A stretch of DNA of 64,000 bases, taken from positions 434,001 through 498,000 of the forward strand of contig NZ_JACIEQ010000003.1 in assembly GCF_014196965.1 (NCBI RefSeq). Reading direction: 5' to 3'. A program made the position numbers and the translations under genes. Of this stretch, positions 15,697 to 25,500 are shown piece by piece (position 1 is the first letter of the stretch; the number at the start of each line of letters is the position of its first letter). The stretch is from Actibacterium naphthalenivorans (GTDB lineage Bacteria; Pseudomonadota; Alphaproteobacteria; Rhodobacterales; Rhodobacteraceae). The notes beneath the pieces were generated by a model. It was not told the DNA's origin. It was given only the letters and a program-made list of their open reading frames with translations, and searched no databases.

Positions 15697-16502
15697 CAAC
15701 CGCCGTTTGCGGGCATTTCGGCGAGTTGCTGCAGGGCCGCCTCGGCCCGGCGGGGCCGGTCGTCGTAATCACGCTGCCCTGCCCGGCCCTGCGCCTGCGC
15801 GGCTGGTACAGCCCCGGCGGCGACCTGAGGGTTCACAGCCCGGAGCGCCTGGTTTGGCGCGCACAGGCGCGGCGGTTTCTGGCCCTCGTCGGGGGCCGGC
15901 CTCGGGGCCGTTTCGCCCTGCGGCCCGAGATGCCCGCGGGCGGGGGCGCGGGCGCCTCCACCGCGGCGCTGGTGGCGTTGGCCCGGCTGGCCGCGCCGGA
16001 TTGCCCGCCCCTTGAACTCGCCCGCGCCTGCGTCACCGCCGAGGGCGCCAGTGACCCGCTGATGTTCCCGGCGCCAGAGCGCATTCTCTGGGCGTCGCGC
16101 GAGGCCGAGATCGCGGGCCACATGCCCATCTTGCCTCGGTGCGAGGTGCTGGGCGGATTCCACGGCCCGCCCCGGCGCACATGGCCGGCCGACAGTAACT
16201 TCGCCGATATCTCGGATCTGGTGCCACGCTGGCAGGCGGCCGCCGGAGCGGGCGACCTGACGGCTCTGGCCCGGCTTTCCAGCCGCGCGGCACGGCGGAC
16301 ACTGGCACGGCGCGGTCCGGCGGATGACCCGACAGAGGCTTTGGCCCGCGATCTGGGCGCGCTGGGGATTGTCATCGCGCACACCGGCTCGGCCCGGGGG
16401 CTGATCTTCGCACCGGGAAGCGTTCCCGCCACAGGCGCGGCACAGCTGCGCGCGGCGGGGCTACGGCAGATCGTGCGCTTCACGGCCGGAGGCCCGGCAT
16501 GA
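15675..16502 (+). CDS. pduX: PduX/BluE-like L-threonine kinase (GHMP family)
   Basis: GHMP-type kinase of 275 aa. It has the N-terminal CGHFGELLQG seen in PduX proteins and the glycine-rich ATP loop PAGGGAGASTAALVALA. L-threonine kinase makes L-threonine O-3-phosphate, the substrate of the neighbouring decarboxylase CobD, which yields the (R)-1-amino-2-propanol phosphate arm of cobalamin. It lies between a phosphatase gene and cbiB, overlapping both (22 and 4 bases). The role is inferred from motifs and from the adjacent arm-synthesis genes. Confidence 0.78.
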   Translation: MRSTGALTTAVCGHFGELLQGRLGPAGPVVVITLPCPALRLRGWYSPGGDLRVHSPERLVWRAQARRFLALVGGRPRGRFALRPEMPAGGGAGASTAALVALARLAAPDCPPLELARACVTAEGASDPLMFPAPERILWASREAEIAGHMPILPRCEVLGGFHGPPRRTWPADSNFADISDLVPRWQAAAGAGDLTALARLSSRAARRTLARRGPADDPTEALARDLGALGIVIAHTGSARGLIFAPGSVPATGAAQLRAAGLRQIVRFTAGGPA

Positions 16503-17440
16503 GCGGCGCGCTGTCGATGCTGATCGCGCTGGGGCTGGACGCGGCGATCGGCTGGCCAGACGGGCTGTACCGGCGCATCGGTCACCCGGTCACATGGCTG
16601 GGCCACCTCATTGCCGCGTTGGATCGACGGCTGAACCGCGAAACGGCGACGGGCCCGGCCCGGTTCCGCGCTGGCCTCGCCACGACGCTGATCGTCATCG
16701 CGCTCGCCACGGGCGCGGCGCTGGCGCTGTGCCGGGTGCTGCCCGGGGGATGGGCGGGAACCGTCCTGGCCGGCGTGCTGGCCTGGCCCCTGGTGGCGGC
16801 ACGTTCGATGTATGCCCATGTCTCGGCGGTGTCGCGCCCCTTGCGGGTCGGGGATCTGTCCGGCGCGCGCCGCGCCGTCTCCATGATCGTGGGCCGCGAC
16901 CCGCAGTGCCTGGACGCGGCCGGCGTCGCCCGCGCCGCGCTGGAAAGCCTGGCCGAGAACACCAGCGATGGCATCGTGGCGCCGCTCTTCTGGGGTGCCT
17001 TTCTGGGGTTGCCTGGGATCGCCGCCTACAAGGCGATCAACACGCTCGACTCGATGATCGGCCACCGCACGACCCACCATGAGCAGTTTGGCAAGGCCGC
17101 CGCGCGGATCGACGACATCGCCAACCTGATCCCGGCGCGGCTGACCGGGCTGATGTTCGCGCTGCTCTGCGCCCAGCCGCTGGCCGCGCTGCACTGCATG
17201 GCGCGCGACGCAGGCCACCACCGCTCGCCCAATGCCGGCTGGCCCGAGGCGGCGCTGGCCGGTGCCCTGCAACTGCGCCTGTCGGGCCCACGCGCCTATG
17301 GCGACCGGATCTCGCAAGAGCCCTGGATCAACGGCGCGGCGCCCGATCCCCGCCCGGATGACCTGGGCCGCGGGCTCGGCCTTTATCTTCGGACGATGGT
17401 TGCACTGGCTTGCTGCCTCGGGCTATTGGCGCTTCTCTGA
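16499..17440 (+). CDS. cbiB: adenosylcobinamide-phosphate synthase CbiB
   Basis: Membrane protein of 313 aa (CobD in P. denitrificans naming) that attaches the aminopropanol (phosphate) arm to adenosylcobyric acid. Family segments are GHPVTWLGHLI, the stretch ENTSDGIVAPLFW, AYKAINTLDSM and HRSPNAGWPEAA near the C-terminal third. Several hydrophobic helices are visible. The ATG overlaps the stop of the threonine kinase gene by 4 bases, and the PLP enzyme that makes the arm follows 12 bases downstream. Confidence 0.94.
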   Translation: MSGALSMLIALGLDAAIGWPDGLYRRIGHPVTWLGHLIAALDRRLNRETATGPARFRAGLATTLIVIALATGAALALCRVLPGGWAGTVLAGVLAWPLVAARSMYAHVSAVSRPLRVGDLSGARRAVSMIVGRDPQCLDAAGVARAALESLAENTSDGIVAPLFWGAFLGLPGIAAYKAINTLDSMIGHRTTHHEQFGKAAARIDDIANLIPARLTGLMFALLCAQPLAALHCMARDAGHHRSPNAGWPEAALAGALQLRLSGPRAYGDRISQEPWINGAAPDPRPDDLGRGLGLYLRTMVALACCLGLLALL

Positions 17441-17452
17441 AGGGGGCGGCGC

Positions 17453-18418
17453 ATGCGTGACCATGGCGGCAACATCGACGGGGCGATTGCCCGCTTCGGC
17501 GGAAAGCCCGAAGAGTGGATCGATCTGTCCACCGGGATCAATCGCGCGCCCTATCCGCTGCCCGAAATCAGCGCCGCCGCATGGCGCAGCCTGCCCACCC
17601 GCGCCGCGCAGGAGGCGCTGATCCGGGCGGCGGCACAAGCCTATGGCACAGCAGCCGCGATCCTGCCGCTCGCCGGCGCGCAGGCCGCCATCCAGATGGT
17701 CCCGCGCCTGCGCCCGCCCGGCCACGCCCGGGTGCTGGGCCCCACCTATAACGAGCACGCCGCCAGCCTGCGCGCGGCGGGATGGACGGTCGACGAGGTC
17801 GGCGACCCCCAAGCCCTTGCCGGGGCCGAACTGGCGGTGGTGGTCAACCCCAACAACCCCGACGGGCGGGAAACCGCGCCCGCGCGGCTTCTGCGGCTGG
17901 CCCGGCAGGTCGGCCTTCTGGTGGTCGATGAAAGCTTCGCCGACCCCCGCCCCGCTCTGTCGCTGGCCCCGTCGGCGGGGCGTGAACAGGGTCTGCTGGT
18001 GCTGCGCTCTTTCGGCAAGTTCTACGGGCTGGCAGGGGTGCGGCTGGGCTTCGCGCTCGGCCACGCGGATGACATCGCGGCCCTTTCCGCCATGGCCGGG
18101 CCCTGGCCTGTTTCGGGCGCGGCGATCGAGATCGGGCAGGCCGCCCTGGCGGATCGCGATTGGGCCCGCGCCACCGCCGCGCGGCTCCGGGCAGAGCTGC
18201 CGCGGATCGACGCCCTCACGTTGCGCGCGGGGTGGCGCAATGTCGGTGGCACCGAACTGTTCCGCCTCTATGCCACACCCGACGCGCAGGCCGCGCAGGC
18301 ACGCCTCGCCCGCGCCCGCATCTGGAGCCGGATTTTCCCGTGGTCGCCAGAGCTGATCCGCCTTGGCCTTCCGGGCAACGCCGCCGAATGGGCGCGGCTG
18401 GAAACTGCGCTCACCTAG
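17453..18418 (+). CDS. cobD: threonine-phosphate decarboxylase (PLP, class I/II aminotransferase fold)
   Basis: PLP enzyme of 321 aa (CobD of Salmonella; named CobC in P. denitrificans) that decarboxylates L-threonine O-3-phosphate to (R)-1-amino-2-propanol phosphate. The Schiff-base lysine is K189 in [21 protein letters not shown] (130-138) and VVDESFAD (157-164) bind PLP. It is preceded by a kinase that would supply threonine phosphate. Its stop codon overlaps, in CTAG, the stop of the convergent cobQ gene, so no untranslated spacer exists between the two. Confidence 0.92.
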   Translation: MRDHGGNIDGAIARFGGKPEEWIDLSTGINRAPYPLPEISAAAWRSLPTRAAQEALIRAAAQAYGTAAAILPLAGAQAAIQMVPRLRPPGHARVLGPTYNEHAASLRAAGWTVDEVGDPQALAGAELAVVVNPNNPDGRETAPARLLRLARQVGLLVVDESFADPRPALSLAPSAGREQGLLVLRSFGKFYGLAGVRLGFALGHADDIAALSAMAGPWPVSGAAIEIGQAALADRDWARATAARLRAELPRIDALTLRAGWRNVGGTELFRLYATPDAQAAQARLARARIWSRIFPWSPELIRLGLPGNAAEWARLETALT

Positions 18419-19860
18419 CGCGCCAACGCCAGAAGGCCGGGCACATCGAGATGGGTTTCCATGTGGTCGGCCAGCGCGTCCAGCGTCTGCTCGACCACCG
18501 CGCCATAGGACAGGCCACCGCCTGCAACACCGAACCCCTGCAGGAAGGCCCGGCGAAAACCGTCACCGGCGAAGATGCCGTGCAGGTAGCTGCCCATAAT
18601 TCGCCCGTCGGCCGAAACCGCGCCCTCCGGCGCGCCATCGACATGGGCGAAGGGACGCGCCCGGTCCGCCCCCTCGGTGCGGCCGATATGGATCTCATAG
18701 CCCTGCATGTCGGCACCGGTGGCGGCGCATGTGGCGGCCACCCGGGTCAGGCGCTTGTCCGCAGTCATTTCGGTGGCCACATCCAGCAGCGCCAGCCCGG
18801 GCGTCTCGCCCGGCGCGCCCTCGATCCCCAGCGGATCACGGATCACCCGCCCCAGCATCTGATAGCCGCCGCAGATGCCCAGCACATGGCCGCCGCGGCG
18901 CACATGGGCGGCAAGATCCACGTCCCAGCCCTGCGCCCGCAGGAAGGCCAGATCGCCGCGCGTGGATTTGGTGCCGGGCAGGATCACCAGATCGGCATCG
19001 CCCGGGATCACCTCGCCAGGGCCAAGCAACGTCAGGTCGACGCCCGGCTCCTGCCCCAGCGGATCGAGGTCGTCGAAATTGGCAATGCGCGACAGCGCCA
19101 GACAGACGACCCGCACCCCCTGCCCGCGCGCCCGGCGCGGCAGGTCCAGCGCGTCTTCGGCGGGCAGCCTGACCGCGTCAGGGAAATACGGCAGCACCCC
19201 GAAACCGGGCCAGCCGGTGCGGTCGGCGATCAGCGTATAGCCATCGTCGAACAGCGACACGTCACCGCGGAACTTGTTGATCAGAAACCCCGCGATCATC
19301 GCGTTGTCGCCCGGCGGCAGCACCGCCCGGGTGCCGACGATCTGCGCGATCACCCCGCCGCGATCAATGTCGCCCACCAGAACCACGGGCACATGCGCCG
19401 CACAGGCAAACCCCATGTTGGCGATGTCACCGGCCCGCAGGTTGACCTCGGCCGGACTGCCCGCGCCTTCGACGATCACCAGATCATGCGACGCGCGCAA
19501 CCGGTGAAAGCTCTCCAGCACCCGCGCCAGCAGCTGCGGCTTCAATGTCCGGTACTCACGCGCCTGCGTCGTGGTCAGGCGTTTTCCCTGCACGACCACC
19601 TGCGCCCCCACATCGGTTTCAGGCTTCAGCAGAACCGGGTTCATGTCGCTCACCGGCTCCAGCCCGCACGCCAGCGCCTGCAAGGCCTGCGCCCGCCCGA
19701 TCTCACCGCCATCGACGGTCACGGCGGCATTGTTCGACATGTTCTGCGGCTTGAACGGCGCCACCCGCAGCCCGCGCCGCCGCGCCGCCCGGCACAACCC
19801 GGCCACCAGCAAGGATTTGCCGACGTTCGACCCTGCTCCCTGGATCATCAACGCGGTCAT
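18415..19860 (-). CDS. cobQ: cobyric acid synthase
   Basis: Glutamine-dependent amidotransferase of 481 aa that amidates the b, d, e and g carboxylates of adenosylcobyrinic acid a,c-diamide. The N-terminal P-loop domain has [10 protein letters not shown] and [11 protein letters not shown]; the C-terminal class I glutaminase-like domain contains [10 protein letters not shown] with the nucleophile cysteine and GSYLHGIF with the histidine. The start MTALMIQG at 19860 was chosen over an upstream extension without family resemblance. The gene is convergent with cobD. Confidence 0.95.
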   Translation of the reverse strand: MTALMIQGAGSNVGKSLLVAGLCRAARRRGLRVAPFKPQNMSNNAAVTVDGGEIGRAQALQALACGLEPVSDMNPVLLKPETDVGAQVVVQGKRLTTTQAREYRTLKPQLLARVLESFHRLRASHDLVIVEGAGSPAEVNLRAGDIANMGFACAAHVPVVLVGDIDRGGVIAQIVGTRAVLPPGDNAMIAGFLINKFRGDVSLFDDGYTLIADRTGWPGFGVLPYFPDAVRLPAEDALDLPRRARGQGVRVVCLALSRIANFDDLDPLGQEPGVDLTLLGPGEVIPGDADLVILPGTKSTRGDLAFLRAQGWDVDLAAHVRRGGHVLGICGGYQMLGRVIRDPLGIEGAPGETPGLALLDVATEMTADKRLTRVAATCAATGADMQGYEIHIGRTEGADRARPFAHVDGAPEGAVSADGRIMGSYLHGIFAGDGFRRAFLQGFGVAGGGLSYGAVVEQTLDALADHMETHLDVPGLLALAR

Positions 19861-19899
19861 TCCGCCCCCCCGCCTTGTTCCGGACGCAACCCGCAGGAG

Positions 19900-19918
19900 C
19901 CTCCGGCGGAGGTATTTT
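19900..19918 (+). terminator. short hairpin followed by TATTTT
   Basis: CCTCC-GGC-GGAGG forms a 5-bp stem, followed on the plus strand by TATTTT. It lies in the 278-base gap between cobO and cobQ, which otherwise holds no recognised gene. As a terminator it would act on plus-strand transcripts entering from cobQ's antisense side. Similar short elements are, as I recall, common in Rhodobacteraceae genomes. Confidence 0.35.
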
Positions 19919-20116
19919 GCGCCAAGATGAAATGGGCAAGCGTGCCGCACCGCGTCCCGAGCCGCCTGAGCAGGCGAGACGCGGTGCTTCCTTCACCTTG
20001 GGCGGTCATCGGGACCTCTCCCTGTACCGCATGTCCAGCATGCATGCGCATCCTTAACAAACTCTTTCCCTCATCTTGGTCCAACCACCTCGGGGGAGAG
20101 CGGCCAGCGGCCGCGA

Positions 20117-20131
20117 GGGGGCAGAGCCCCC
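20117..20131 (-). terminator. GC hairpin downstream of cobO
   Basis: GGGGGC-AGA-GCCCCC gives a perfect 6-bp stem with a 3-base loop, 8 bases beyond the cobO stop on the minus strand. It lacks a U-tract. It may end or stabilise the cobO message. Confidence 0.4.
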
Positions 20132-20138
20132 GCCCCGA

Positions 20139-20759
20139 TCAGAATTCGACGCCCGGCTGCCCCTTGATGCCGGATCGGAACGGGTGTTTGACCATAGTCA
20201 TCTCAGTCACCAGATCGGCGATCCCGATCAGCTCTTCCCTGGCGTTGCGCCCGGTCAGAACCACGTGAGTCATCGGCGGTTTTTCGGTTTCCAGAAACGC
20301 TACGACCTCGGCGATGTCCAGATAGTCGTAGCGCAGGGCGATGTTGATCTCGTCCAGCAGAACCATCCTGATCTCGGGGTCGCGGATCAGATCCATGGCC
20401 TTTTCCCAGCCTTTGCGCGCCATCGCAATGTCACGCGCCTTGTCCTGGGTTTCCCAGGTGAACCCCTCGCCCATGGCGTGGAACTGGCACAGACCGGAAA
20501 ACCGGCCTTCGATCAACCGCCGCTCACCGGTATCCCATGCGCCTTTGATGAATTGCACAACGGCGCAGGGCATCTCATGCGCGATGCAGCGCAGAATCAT
20601 CCCGAAGCCGGAGGAGGACTTTCCCTTGCCGGCTCCGGTGTGGACGATGATCAGCCCCTTTTCGCCTTCCTTCTTTTCCATCATTCGGTCGCGGGCGGCT
20701 TTTTTCTTAGCCATTTTAACCGCATGGCGGGCTTCGTCGCTGAGCGGGGTATCAGTCAT
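20139..20759 (-). CDS. cobO: cob(I)yrinic acid a,c-diamide adenosyltransferase
   Basis: CobA/CobO-type corrinoid adenosyltransferase, 206 aa, attaching the 5'-deoxyadenosyl group to cob(I)alamin precursors. The P-loop TGAGKGKSSS is at residues 41-50, followed by the family stretches QFIKGAWDTGE and LLDEINIALRYDYL, and VVLTGRNA near the C-terminus. The lysine-rich N-terminus up to residue 35 is usual for the family. The ATG at 20759 was chosen because the open frame upstream is antisense to the riboswitch. It is divergent from the riboswitch-led operon. Confidence 0.94.
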   Translation of the reverse strand: MTDTPLSDEARHAVKMAKKKAARDRMMEKKEGEKGLIIVHTGAGKGKSSSGFGMILRCIAHEMPCAVVQFIKGAWDTGERRLIEGRFSGLCQFHAMGEGFTWETQDKARDIAMARKGWEKAMDLIRDPEIRMVLLDEINIALRYDYLDIAEVVAFLETEKPPMTHVVLTGRNAREELIGIADLVTEMTMVKHPFRSGIKGQPGVEF

Positions 20760-21127
20760 GGCGCGTTTCCTTCGTTGACAAGGCAAGTGGTTTTGCCGCA
20801 GAGGAGTCTTCGTTGGTTCCTGTCTCAGGACAGGCGAAGAGGGAATGCGATAGGCGCCGGGACCATCCCCGGTCAAGAGCCGAAGCGCAGCCGCCCCCGC
20901 GACCGTGACCGGAGAGGTCGCCCGACCACTGGCCCTGCATGGGCCGGGAAGGTGGGCAGACCGCCGGGGCCTCAGGCCCCGACATCCGCAAGCCGGGAGA
21001 CCTGCCAACACGACGTAATGCAACGGGCGAACGGGGTGTGTCGCGGCCGGCTTCGGAAGACGCCTGCCGTTCGGCGTTTCTGTTGCCCCATCTCCCCCCC
21101 TGCAGCCGAACCACGAGGACAGGCTGC
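20760..21127 (+). other. non-coding region between cobO and the corrin operon
   Basis: This 368-base gap contains the divergent promoters for cobO and for the plus-strand operon, the cobalamin riboswitch at about 20814-21012, and a leader of about 115 bases before the first ATG. No coding sequence was recognised in it. Confidence 0.7.
20814..21012 (+). promoter_or_regulatory. cobalamin riboswitch controlling the corrin biosynthesis operon
   Basis: Conserved elements appear in order on the plus strand: GGGAATGCG near the start, the stretch CAGCCGCCCCCGCGACCGTGA, the CACTGG stem part, CGGGAAGG, and finally the B12 box AGCCGGGAGACCTGCC at 20991-21006. This matches the core and B12-box pattern of the cobalamin riboswitch. 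It precedes the DUF1636-cobW-cobN-cobG operon, so adenosylcobalamin should switch off corrin synthesis. Outer boundaries are approximate. Confidence 0.92.
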
Positions 21128-21496
21128 ATGGCCAACGTGACACTTTCCGTCTGCACCACCTGCCGCCGCACCGCCGGCGGCGCCCCCTGCGAGGAAGAGC
21201 CGCGCCCCGGCGCCCGGATGCTCGCGGCGCTAGAGGCCCACGCGCTGCCCGAGGGGGTGACGTTGCGCCCGGTCGAATGCCTGTCGGCCTGTTCGCGGGG
21301 CTGTTCGATCGCGCTCAGCGGCGGGGCGCGGCGCTGGAGCTATGTCTACGGCGATCTCGACCCCGACGCGCATGTCGATGCAATCCTGACCGGCGTCACC
21401 GCCTATGCCGCCACCAGTGACGGCCTCGTGCCCTGGCGCGCGCGCCCCGAGGTGTTTCGAAAGCAATCCGTCGCCCGCATCCCCCCGCAGGAGTAA
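21128..21496 (+). CDS. DUF1636 family metal-binding protein
   Basis: Protein of 122 aa with an N-terminal CTTCRR motif and a second cysteine group CLSACSRGCSIAL, spaced as in small thioredoxin-like [2Fe-2S] ferredoxins. It is the first gene after the riboswitch and is 6 bases upstream of cobW, a setting I associate with DUF1636 proteins of cobalamin clusters. A role in cobalt handling or electron transfer for corrin synthesis is plausible but unproved. The ATG at 21128 gives the natural start (MANVTLSVCTTC). Confidence 0.75.
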   Translation: MANVTLSVCTTCRRTAGGAPCEEEPRPGARMLAALEAHALPEGVTLRPVECLSACSRGCSIALSGGARRWSYVYGDLDPDAHVDAILTGVTAYAATSDGLVPWRARPEVFRKQSVARIPPQE

Positions 21497-21502
21497 GCCC
21501 CC

Positions 21503-22537
21503 GTGCCCGATCTTTCGAAAATCCCCGTCACCGTCATCACCGGCTTTCTGGGGTCCGGAAAAACCACGCTGATCCGCCACCTGATGGCCAATTCGCAGGG
21601 CAAACGGCTGGCGGTTCTGGTCAACGAGTTCGGCACCGCCGGGGTGGATGGCGATATCCTGAAATCCTGCTCGGACGAGAACTGCCCGGCCGAAAATATC
21701 GTCGAACTGGCCAATGGCTGCATCTGCTGTACCGTGGCCGATGATTTCATCCCGACGATCGAGGCGTTGATGGCGCTGCCCGCGGCGCCCGATCACATCC
21801 TGATCGAAACATCCGGGCTGGCGCTGCCCAAGCCGTTGCTCAAGGCCTTCGACTGGCCCGCGATCCGCTCACGCATCACCGTGGACGGGGTGATCGCCCT
21901 GGCCGATGCCGAGGCCGTCGCCAAGGGTCAGTTCGCCGCCGACCTGGATGCCGTGCAGGCTCAGCGCGCGGCGGACGAAAGCCTTGATCATGAAACGCCC
22001 CTGTCCGAGGTGTTCGAGGATCAGCTTGCCTGCGCCGATATCGTGCTGCTGACCAAGGCCGATCTGGCCGGGGCCGAGGGCCTGGCCAAGGCCCGCGCGG
22101 CGATCGAGGCCGAGGCGCCGAGGGCCCTGCCGGTTCTGCCCGTCACCGACGGCGTGATCGACCCGCGCGTGCTGCTGGGGCTCAACGCCGGTGCCGAGAA
22201 CGATCTGGCCGCCCGGCCCAGCCATCACGATGATCACGGCGATCACGAGCATGATGATTTCGATAGCCTGGTGATCGAACTGGGCGAGGTCGCCGATGCA
22301 CAGGCGTTGCAACAGGCCATCGCCAGCATGGCGCGCACGCAGCATATCCTGCGGGTGAAGGGCTATGTCGCTGTGGCGGGCAAGCCGATGCGCCTGCTGG
22401 TGCAGGCGGTGGGCGAGCGGGTGCGCGCGCAATACGACCGGCCGTGGGGCACGGCGGAGCGCCGCTCGCAACTGGTGGTGATCGCCGAACATGATCACAT
22501 CGACGCCGCCGCGATCCGCACGGCCCTTGGGGTGTAA
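21503..22537 (+). CDS. cobW: CobW GTPase, cobalt chaperone candidate
   Basis: GTPase of the COG0523/CobW family, 344 aa. The P-loop GFLGSGKT is at residues 14-21, the metal-binding CxCC motif (C73, C75, C76) follows ELANG, and a His/Asp-rich stretch SHHDDHGDHEHDD lies near residue 235 before the C-terminal domain. The family delivers metals to client proteins; here the client should be the CobN chelatase encoded 6 bases downstream. Riboswitch control agrees with a cobalt role rather than zinc. Confidence 0.93.
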   Translation: MPDLSKIPVTVITGFLGSGKTTLIRHLMANSQGKRLAVLVNEFGTAGVDGDILKSCSDENCPAENIVELANGCICCTVADDFIPTIEALMALPAAPDHILIETSGLALPKPLLKAFDWPAIRSRITVDGVIALADAEAVAKGQFAADLDAVQAQRAADESLDHETPLSEVFEDQLACADIVLLTKADLAGAEGLAKARAAIEAEAPRALPVLPVTDGVIDPRVLLGLNAGAENDLAARPSHHDDHGDHEHDDFDSLVIELGEVADAQALQQAIASMARTQHILRVKGYVAVAGKPMRLLVQAVGERVRAQYDRPWGTAERRSQLVVIAEHDHIDAAAIRTALGV

Positions 22538-22543
22538 CGCAAG

Positions 22544-25500
22544 ATGCATGTCATCTTTCGCGAAAGCCACGGGTTGGACGCGGCCGACACCCCCCAGGAT
22601 CTGGGGCAGACGCCTGCGGAACTGGTGGTGCTGTCGTTTTCCGACAGCGATCTGGGGGCTTTCGCGGCAGGCTGGCATCGGGCGGGCGGCACGCTGCCGA
22701 CGCTACGTCTGGCCAATCTGGCGGCGCTGAAACATCCCTTGTCGGTGGATGTCTATGCCGGGCAGACGCTGAAGGGGGCCAAGGGGATTCTGCTGCGCCT
22801 GATCGGTGGCGAGAGCTATTGGCCCTATGGGTTGGCGGCGGTGCAGGATCTGGCCCGGCGGCAGGGCATCGCGCTGGCCGTGCTGCCCGGCGACGGTCGG
22901 CCCGACGCGCGGCTGGATACGCTGTCGACCCTGCCGGCAAGCACCCTGCGGCGGCTGCAGTTGCTGTGCGATGAAGGCGGCGCGGTCGCCGCGCAGGCGG
23001 CGCTGGCGCAGTTGGCGCTGGCGGCCGGGCTGTATGCCGGGCCGGTCGCGGGGGCCAAGACGGTGCCCGACGCGGGCTTCTATCGCCCCGGCGCGGGGGT
23101 GATCCCGGCGCCCGCGCCGGGTGACAAACCGCTGGCGCTGATCACCTTCTACCGCTCTTACCTGACTTCGGCCGACACCGGCCCGGTGGATGCGCTGATC
23201 ACGGCAGTCGAGGCGCGCGGCTTTGATGCCGTTGGTGTTTTCGCCCCCAGCCTGAAGGCGCCCGCCGTGGTCGGCTGGCTGCGCGCGCAGATCACCCGGT
23301 TGGCACCTGCCGCCCTCATCAACGCCACGGCCTTTTCCGCGCAGGGCGCCGACGGCGCGCCCTCGCCGCTCGAGGCGGCAGGCTGTCCGGTGTTTCAGGT
23401 CGCGCTCTCGACCGCCCGGCGCGAGGACTGGGCCAAGACGGAGCGCGGCCTCTCGCCCGCCGATCTGGCCATGCACGTGGTGCTGCCAGAGGTGGACGGG
23501 CGCATTTTCGCAGGTGTCACCAGTTTCAAGTCACCCTCGCCCCGTGACCCGGACCTGCAATATTCCCGCTTCGCCCATTGCGCCGATCCCGCGCGCGTGA
23601 ATGCCATCGCCGACAGGGTCGCGGGCTGGCACAGGCTGTCGGCGCTTGCGCCCGGCGACAAACGGCTGGCGCTGATCCTGTCGACCTATCCGGGCAAGCG
23701 ATATCAGATGGCCCACGCGGTGGGGCTGGACGCGCTCGCCTCCTGCGAGGCGATCCTGGGCGCGCTGAAGGATGAAGGATACGCCGCCGCCCCCATCCAT
23801 GATCCGGGCACACGGCTGACAGGCGAAACCCTGAGCTGGCCGCTGGAAGATTACCACGCCGCGCTGGCCGCCCTGCCCGCCGCCTTGCGCGATGATCTGC
23901 AGCGCGCCTGGGGCACCCCCGAAGACGACCCGATTGCCCGCGACGGCGCGTTTCAATTTTCCGCCCTGCGCGCCGGCAAGGTGCTTGTCGCGCTGCAGCC
24001 CGAGCGCGGCGAGGTCACGGCCCGTGACGGCGACTACCACGATCTCAGCCGCACCCCGCGCCATGGCTACGTCGCCTTTTACCTGTGGCTGCGCGGGCAG
24101 GTCGACGCGTTGGTACATATCGGCGCCCATGGCACACTGGAATGGCTGCCAGGCAAGGCGGTGGCCCTGGCAGACGATTGCTGGCCCGAGGCGCTGACCG
24201 GGGCCCTGCCGGTGATCTACCCCTTCATCGTCAACGATCCGGGCGAGGCCGCTCAGGCCAAGCGCCGGATTGGCGCGGTGACGCTGGGCCACCTGCCGCC
24301 GCCCCTGGCGCAGACCGTGCTGCCCGAAGGGCTTGGCCGGCTGGAGCATCTGCTGGATGAATATTCCGCCGCTGATGGCCTTGATCCCGCGCGCCGCGAC
24401 CGGCTGATCGCCGATATTCGCGCCGAGGCGCGGGGGCGCGGCGTCGAGTCCGATCTGGGCCTGCCCGCCGGCGCGTCGGCGGCCGAGGCGATTGCCCGGA
24501 TCGACCGCTTCGTCTGCGACATCAAGGAAAGCCAGTTTTCGGAGGGGCTGCACATATTCGGCACGGGCGATTGCGGTGCCGCGGAACGGGCCGGGCTACT
24601 GAGCGCTCTGGCGGGGCGGTTCGTACCCCCGGGCCCCTCCGGCTCGCCCTTCAGGGGCCGGGCGGATGTTCTGCCCACGGGCCGCAACCTTTATACCACC
24701 GATCCGCGCGCCGTGCCCTCGCGCGCCGCCCATGCCCAGGGCGTGAAGCTGGCCGAGGAACTGCTGCGCCGGCATCTGCAGGATCATGGCGACTGGCCGC
24801 GCGGGCTGGTGATCGACCTGTGGGGATCGGCAACCATGCGCACGGCGGGCGAAGAGTTCGCCATGGCCCTGCATCTGGCCGGGCTGGCCCCGACGTGGGA
24901 CGAAGGCTCGGCCCGGGTTTCGGGGTTCGAGGTGGTGCCGCTGGCGCTGCTGAACCGGCCCCGCATTGATGTGACATTGCGGGTCTCGGGCCTGTTCCGC
25001 GATGTCTTTCCGGGCCTTGCCCAGATGTTCGAGGCCGCATCGGCGGCGCTGTCCCGGCGCGACGAGGCCGACTCTGACAATCCCTACCTCCACCAGACGG
25101 CGCGGGTTTTCGGCCCAAGGCCGGGCCAGTACGGGCTGAACATGGATACCCATCTCGGCGATGGCACCGAAGCGGCCCGGCAGCTGGCCGGCGAGGCCTG
25201 GCTGGCGGCCTCGTCTCACGCGATCGACGCGCAGGGCCGGATCACGCTTGCCCGCGACGCGCTGGAAAGCCGGCTGCAGGCCGCAGACAGCTTCGTGCAT
25301 CTGCAGGATCTGCCGGAAACCGATCTGCTGATGGCCTCCGACTACGCCGCGCATGAAGCCGGGTTCGCCGCCGCGATGGCACGGCTGGGTGCCCGGCCCC
25401 CTGCGCTCTATCATCTCGACGCCACGCGCCCCGACGCTCCGCGCGCCCGCAGCCTGGCCGAAGAGATCGCCCGCACCGTGCGCGCCCGCGCCGCAAACCC

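Noticed and set aside
18160-20268. 702-codon open frame on the plus strand opposite cobQ
   Set aside because: cobQ on the minus strand has P-loop and glutaminase motifs; the plus frame has none.
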